NCBI GenBank assembly: GCA_016213595.1
Contig: JACRAA010000115.1
Span: forward strand, 1 to 8,720
Source: Actinomycetota bacterium
Lineage (GTDB): Bacteria; Actinomycetota; Actinomycetes; Propionibacteriales; Propionibacteriaceae
Direction of reading: 5' to 3'
Length of the DNA stretch: 8,720 nt
Made by a program: the position numbers and the translations under genes. Shown here piece by piece: positions 5,876 through 8,720 of the stretch; position 1 is the first letter of the stretch, and the number at the start of each line of letters is the position of its first letter. The notes beneath the pieces were generated by a model. It ran no database searches, was not told the origin of the DNA, and saw nothing but the letters and a program-made list of their open reading frames with translations.

Positions 5876-6886
5876 GTGCTCGTACCGAGAAAACTGATCA
5901 TCAGCGGAGTCGCCGCCGTGTTCGCCGTGGGGGGCGCAGGCGTCGCGACCGCAGCCACCTTGCAGAAAGACGTCACCCTCGTCGTCGACGGGCACTCGCT
6001 GGCCACGACCGGCTACGTAGCCACCGTGGGCGACGTGCTCGCCAAGAACGCCGTCTCCCTGGAGCAGAGGGACAGCGTCGAGCCCGCCGCCGACACGCAG
6101 GTCAGGAACGGCGAGACGATCACCGTCACCCGCATCCGCGCCAAGCACGTCACCGTGAACCATGACGGGACGAGCTCCGCGGTGACGAGCTTCTCCTCCA
6201 CGGTCGCCGGCGCCCTGAACGACGCGGGCATCACCGTCGACGTCCCCGACCGCGTCTCACCTGAGATCACCGAAGCCCTCACGGACGGCGAGACGATCAG
6301 CGTGAAGCGTGTCGTCACCACGACCGCCCAGGCGACGGAGCCCATCGCGTTCACCTCGACGACCGTCAAGGACGCCACGGTGGCCCAGGGCACGTCCAAG
6401 GTGACCACGAACGGCGTCAACGGCGTGAAGACGAGCACCTTCCAGGTCGTGACCGTCGACGGTGTCGAGGAGTCACGCACCCTCGTGTCCCAGACCGAGA
6501 CGCCCGCCACGGCCCAGGTCACGACTGTCGGGACGAAGGTGGCGGCGAAGGTCACCGCGACAGCTGCCGCGACCCCCACGACAACGACCAGGACGACAGC
6601 TCCTGCACCCGCTCCGGTTGCCTCGACTGGCTCGACCGCCGGCCTCGACCTGTCGAACGCGGCCATGTGGGACAAGATCGCCCAGTGCGAGTCGAGCGGC
6701 AACTGGTCCATCAACACGGGCAACGGCTACTACGGCGGCCTGCAGTTCCTGACGTCGACCTGGCTCTCGTACGGCGGCGGCCAGTTCGCAGCCCGTGCGG
6801 ACCTGGCGACGCGTGAGCAGCAGATCACCGTCGCGAACCGGGTCTACGCCACCTCCGGTCTCAGCCAGTGGGGCTGCAAGGCCTGA
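5876..6886 (+). CDS. rpfB: Resuscitation-promoting factor RpfB-like secreted muralytic enzyme
   Basis: A 336-residue exported protein that cleaves peptidoglycan and helps cells leave dormancy. Domains in order: a signal peptide or membrane anchor (residues 1 to about 27, RK followed by a hydrophobic run ending in ATAA); two DUF348 (YabE-like) repeats, about 31-86 and 89-146, each ending with a DGETI- or NGETI-type turn; a G5 domain, about 148-222; an Ala/Thr/Pro linker, about 223-257; and the Rpf catalytic domain, 262-336. The catalytic domain begins MWDKIAQCESSGNW, with the catalytic Glu at 272, and C271 and C334 positioned for the usual disulfide. It ends at the Rpf C-terminus GLSQWGCKA. 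Mycobacterium tuberculosis RpfB has three DUF348 units; this one has two. The neighbours tatD and ksgA, common beside rpfB elsewhere, are absent. Its own promoter, inverted-repeat operator candidate and downstream hairpin make it look like a single-gene unit. Confidence 0.93.
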   Translation: MLVPRKLIISGVAAVFAVGGAGVATAATLQKDVTLVVDGHSLATTGYVATVGDVLAKNAVSLEQRDSVEPAADTQVRNGETITVTRIRAKHVTVNHDGTSSAVTSFSSTVAGALNDAGITVDVPDRVSPEITEALTDGETISVKRVVTTTAQATEPIAFTSTTVKDATVAQGTSKVTTNGVNGVKTSTFQVVTVDGVEESRTLVSQTETPATAQVTTVGTKVAAKVTATAAATPTTTTRTTAPAPAPVASTGSTAGLDLSNAAMWDKIAQCESSGNWSINTGNGYYGGLQFLTSTWLSYGGGQFAARADLATREQQITVANRVYATSGLSQWGCKA

Positions 6887-6898
6887 GGTCCGAGCAAT

Positions 6899-6941
6899 GG
6901 TGTGAGGTCGCAGGCGACACCAAGCCTGGTGGCCTCACACC
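6899..6941. terminator. Hairpin between convergent rpfB and alpha-galactosidase, likely bidirectional terminator
   Basis: GGTGTGAGGTC (6899-6909) pairs with GGCCTCACACC (6931-6941) with one G-T pair. Inside it CAGGC (6911-6915) pairs with GCCTG (6924-6928), closing an 8-base loop. This gives about 16 base pairs with a small bulge. It starts 12 bases after the rpfB stop and, on the other strand, 9 bases after the galactosidase stop. Neither side has a T tract, but U-less hairpins commonly end transcripts in high-GC actinobacteria. Confidence 0.68.
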
Positions 6942-6961
6942 TCTCTGGCCTCACACCTCTC
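6930..6961. repeat. Perfect 16-base tandem duplication across the galactosidase stop codon
   Basis: TGGCCTCACACCTCTC occurs twice head to tail (6930-6945 and 6946-6961). The right copy contains the TGA stop and last codons of the alpha-galactosidase. The left copy supplies the right arm of the terminator hairpin. Both copies carry GGCCTCACACC, so the left arm at 6899-6909 has two possible partners. Confidence 0.9.
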
Positions 6962-8720
6962 TGACAAGTAGGACGACGGGCGACTCCGGCCACATGGCCG
7001 GCATCGCGACTCCCTCACCGGCGAGCCAGGCACCGGACGCCCGCATCCCGACGAACTCCGTGCCCTGGGGCTCGCCGAACCACGGCGCCTTGAGCGACGG
7101 CATGGCGCTCGGACCGTCGACGACCACAGGCCGCACCGCGTAGCGCTTGTTCGGGTCGAGACCTGCAAGCCGGATCCGGCCGAACGTCATCTCCATGAGC
7201 GGTGCGGTGGTGGCCGACACGACGTACACCGCGCGGGCCGCCTCGTTCGACACCACGCCCGTGAGCCATACGCCCGGCTCGTCGCCGCGCACCACGACGC
7301 CCTTGTGGATCAGCGACCGGATCCCCTTGTAGAGCGCGATCCAGCCCTTGAGCTCGGCAAGCTCCGCCGCAGACACTGTCCGCAGGTCCCACTCGACGCC
7401 CATGTGCCCGACCAGGGCGGTGGCCGCCCGGAACGCCACACTGTGCTGACGTCCTGTCTGGTGAGAGGGCGAGCTGCCGATATGGCACCCGAGCAGCTCG
7501 GGAGGCAGCAGGGACATCGTCCACTGCTGGATGCGTACGCGCTCCTGAGCGTCCGTGTCGTCCGAGACCCAGATCCGGTCGCAGATCTCCATGACGCCGA
7601 GATCCGCACGAGCGCCTCCGGACGAGCAGGACTCGATCTCCAGGCTCGGCTGGTGCGTCTTGAGCTCGCGCATGAGCCGGTACGTCGCGAGGGTCTGCTC
7701 GTGCACCGCCGGGCGGCCGCCGTTGGCGACACTCCCCCCGTCGACGAGGTCACGGTTGTGGTCCCACTTGAGGTAGTCGATCTCGTACTCGTCGAGGAGG
7801 GCGACCAGCGACCGGCGCAGGTAGTCGAAGCAGTCGGGGTTGGTGAGGTCCATCACGTACTGCTGCCGCTGGGCGGGCGGCATCCGTCCCGGAACCTGAA
7901 GCACCCAGTCCGGATGGGCCCGGGCTACGTCGGAGTCGAGGTTCACCATCTCCGGCTCGACCCAGAGCCCGAACTGCATGCCGTACCCACGGACGTGGTT
8001 GACGAGCGGGTGCAGCCCGTGCGGGTACACCTCGGGAGAGACCCACCAGTCCCCGAGTCCACGCGTGTCGTCGCGGCGCGACCCGAACCAGCCGTCGTCG
8101 AGCACGAACCGCTCCACTCCCACCTGGGCCCCGAGGTCGACCAGGCGCAGCAGCTCGTCGATGTCGTGGTCGAAGTAGGCGGCCTCCCAGCTGTTGAGGG
8201 TCACCGGACGCGGCGTCGCCGGGTATCCCTCGCGGGCGCGGAGGAACGCGTGGAACCGCCGGGACAGGTCGTCGAGACCTCGACCGTACGACCCGTACAG
8301 CCAGGGCGAGGTGTACGTCTCGTCCGGCCCGAGGACCACCTCCCCGGGAAGCAGGAGCTCGCCGCCGCCCAGCCAGCGCCCAGTGGCCAGGCGCTCCGCG
8401 AGGTAGCGGTGGTTGCCGCTCCATCCGACGTGCACCCCCCACACGTCACCCGTACGGAAGCCGAACCCGTCCTCGCCCGCGTGGAGGATCGTCGCTGCGT
8501 CGAAGCCCGTCCGGCCACGCCGACCCTCGCGGAGATGCGTGCCGACGGCGAACGGAAGGCGCTGGGGCGTACGTTCCGTGGCCCAGTGACCGGCGAAGTC
8601 GAGCAGCTCGGTGGCTCGCGGCGGTACGGGCAGGCGGGGGGTGACGGCGTCGATGCCGTACGGGTCTGCGCCACGGTTGGTCACCGCCGCCCTGGTCCGG
8701 ACGAGACCGCTCGCCAGCAG
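6951..8720 (-). CDS. Alpha-galactosidase, glycoside hydrolase family 36 (N-terminus outside window)
   Basis: Enzyme predicted to remove terminal alpha-galactose from sugars such as melibiose or raffinose, acting by a retaining two-Asp mechanism. 589 residues are visible. The reading frame stays open to the right edge, and the residues before the in-frame GTG at 8682-8684 (ending VRTRAAVTNRGADPYG) still look like the GH36 N-terminal beta-sandwich, so roughly 100-150 residues are missing. Landmarks: LNSWEAAYFDHD (about 8195-8160), FVLDDGWFGSRRDD, FGLWVEPEMVN, and the nucleophile Asp in YLKWDHNRD (codon 7761-7763). The acid/base Asp is in WVSDDTDAQER (codon about 7560-7562), followed by a C-terminal beta domain. 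CSSGG precedes the acid/base motif as in other GH36 enzymes. No secretion signal can be judged. It faces rpfB and its promoter lies outside the window. Nothing links it directly to the inositol genes, though galactinol-type galactosyl-inositols would connect the two activities. Confidence 0.93.
   Translation of the reverse strand: MLASGLVRTRAAVTNRGADPYGIDAVTPRLPVPPRATELLDFAGHWATERTPQRLPFAVGTHLREGRRGRTGFDAATILHAGEDGFGFRTGDVWGVHVGWSGNHRYLAERLATGRWLGGGELLLPGEVVLGPDETYTSPWLYGSYGRGLDDLSRRFHAFLRAREGYPATPRPVTLNSWEAAYFDHDIDELLRLVDLGAQVGVERFVLDDGWFGSRRDDTRGLGDWWVSPEVYPHGLHPLVNHVRGYGMQFGLWVEPEMVNLDSDVARAHPDWVLQVPGRMPPAQRQQYVMDLTNPDCFDYLRRSLVALLDEYEIDYLKWDHNRDLVDGGSVANGGRPAVHEQTLATYRLMRELKTHQPSLEIESCSSGGARADLGVMEICDRIWVSDDTDAQERVRIQQWTMSLLPPELLGCHIGSSPSHQTGRQHSVAFRAATALVGHMGVEWDLRTVSAAELAELKGWIALYKGIRSLIHKGVVVRGDEPGVWLTGVVSNEAARAVYVVSATTAPLMEMTFGRIRLAGLDPNKRYAVRPVVVDGPSAMPSLKAPWFGEPQGTEFVGMRASGAWLAGEGVAMPAMWPESPVVLLVREV

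Noticed and set aside
1..8720. CRISPR array, insertion sequence or integrase
   Set aside because: No regularly spaced repeats and no transposase or recombinase sequence were seen; the only tandem repeat is the 16-base pair at 6930-6961.

Overview
The window is GC-rich throughout and reads as chromosomal DNA of an actinobacterium. Support comes from codon use dominated by G or C at the third position, an RpfB-type resuscitation factor, TANNNT-type -10 elements, an apparently leaderless dnaG, and a box that fits the GntR-type IolR operator I recall from Corynebacterium. I cannot name the genus. The dnaG and GH36 sequences look more like Nocardioides/Streptomyces-type relatives than Corynebacterium, but that is an impression only.

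Layout. Positions 1-191 (minus) hold the N-terminus of DNA primase, cut by the window edge. Positions 418-4847 (minus) hold a myo-inositol catabolism block, read from right to left: a transaldolase-family protein, IolD (trihydroxycyclohexane-dione hydrolase), IolG (inositol 2-dehydrogenase) and a small DCC-family (DUF393) thiol-disulfide oxidoreductase. Transaldolase and iolD are 16 bases apart. iolG has its own strong promoter in the 98-base gap after iolD, and the DCC gene starts inside the iolG stop codon. Positions 4989-5756 (plus) hold a divergent FetB/UPF0014 membrane permease without a visible ATPase partner. Positions 5876-6886 (plus) hold an RpfB-like secreted lytic factor with a clear promoter. 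Positions 6951-8720 (minus) hold a GH36 alpha-galactosidase that faces rpfB and runs off the right edge.

Regulation. The same 11-base sequence with dyad symmetry (TGTC-CT-GACA core) lies over the predicted iolG transcription start (1816-1826) and upstream of the transaldolase-iolD unit (4917-4927). The second copy is joined to a 23-base-period direct repeat. This suggests one repressor, probably IolR-like and inositol-responsive, controls both units. It could also touch the divergent permease gene. The rpfB -35 box sits in the loop of a 7-base inverted repeat whose arms are 21 bases apart, a typical operator geometry. A strong hairpin lies between the convergent rpfB and alpha-galactosidase genes. 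A 16-base tandem duplication there carries one hairpin arm and the galactosidase stop codon.

The most interesting observation is the transaldolase-like protein as first gene of the inositol operon. The residue aligned with the catalytic Glu of E. coli TalB (E96) is Gln, while the Schiff-base Lys, the Asp and the Thr are kept. It may be a transaldolase/aldolase variant with a changed reaction in inositol breakdown. The genes for IolB, IolC, IolE, IolJ and IolA, a transporter and the regulator are not in the window.
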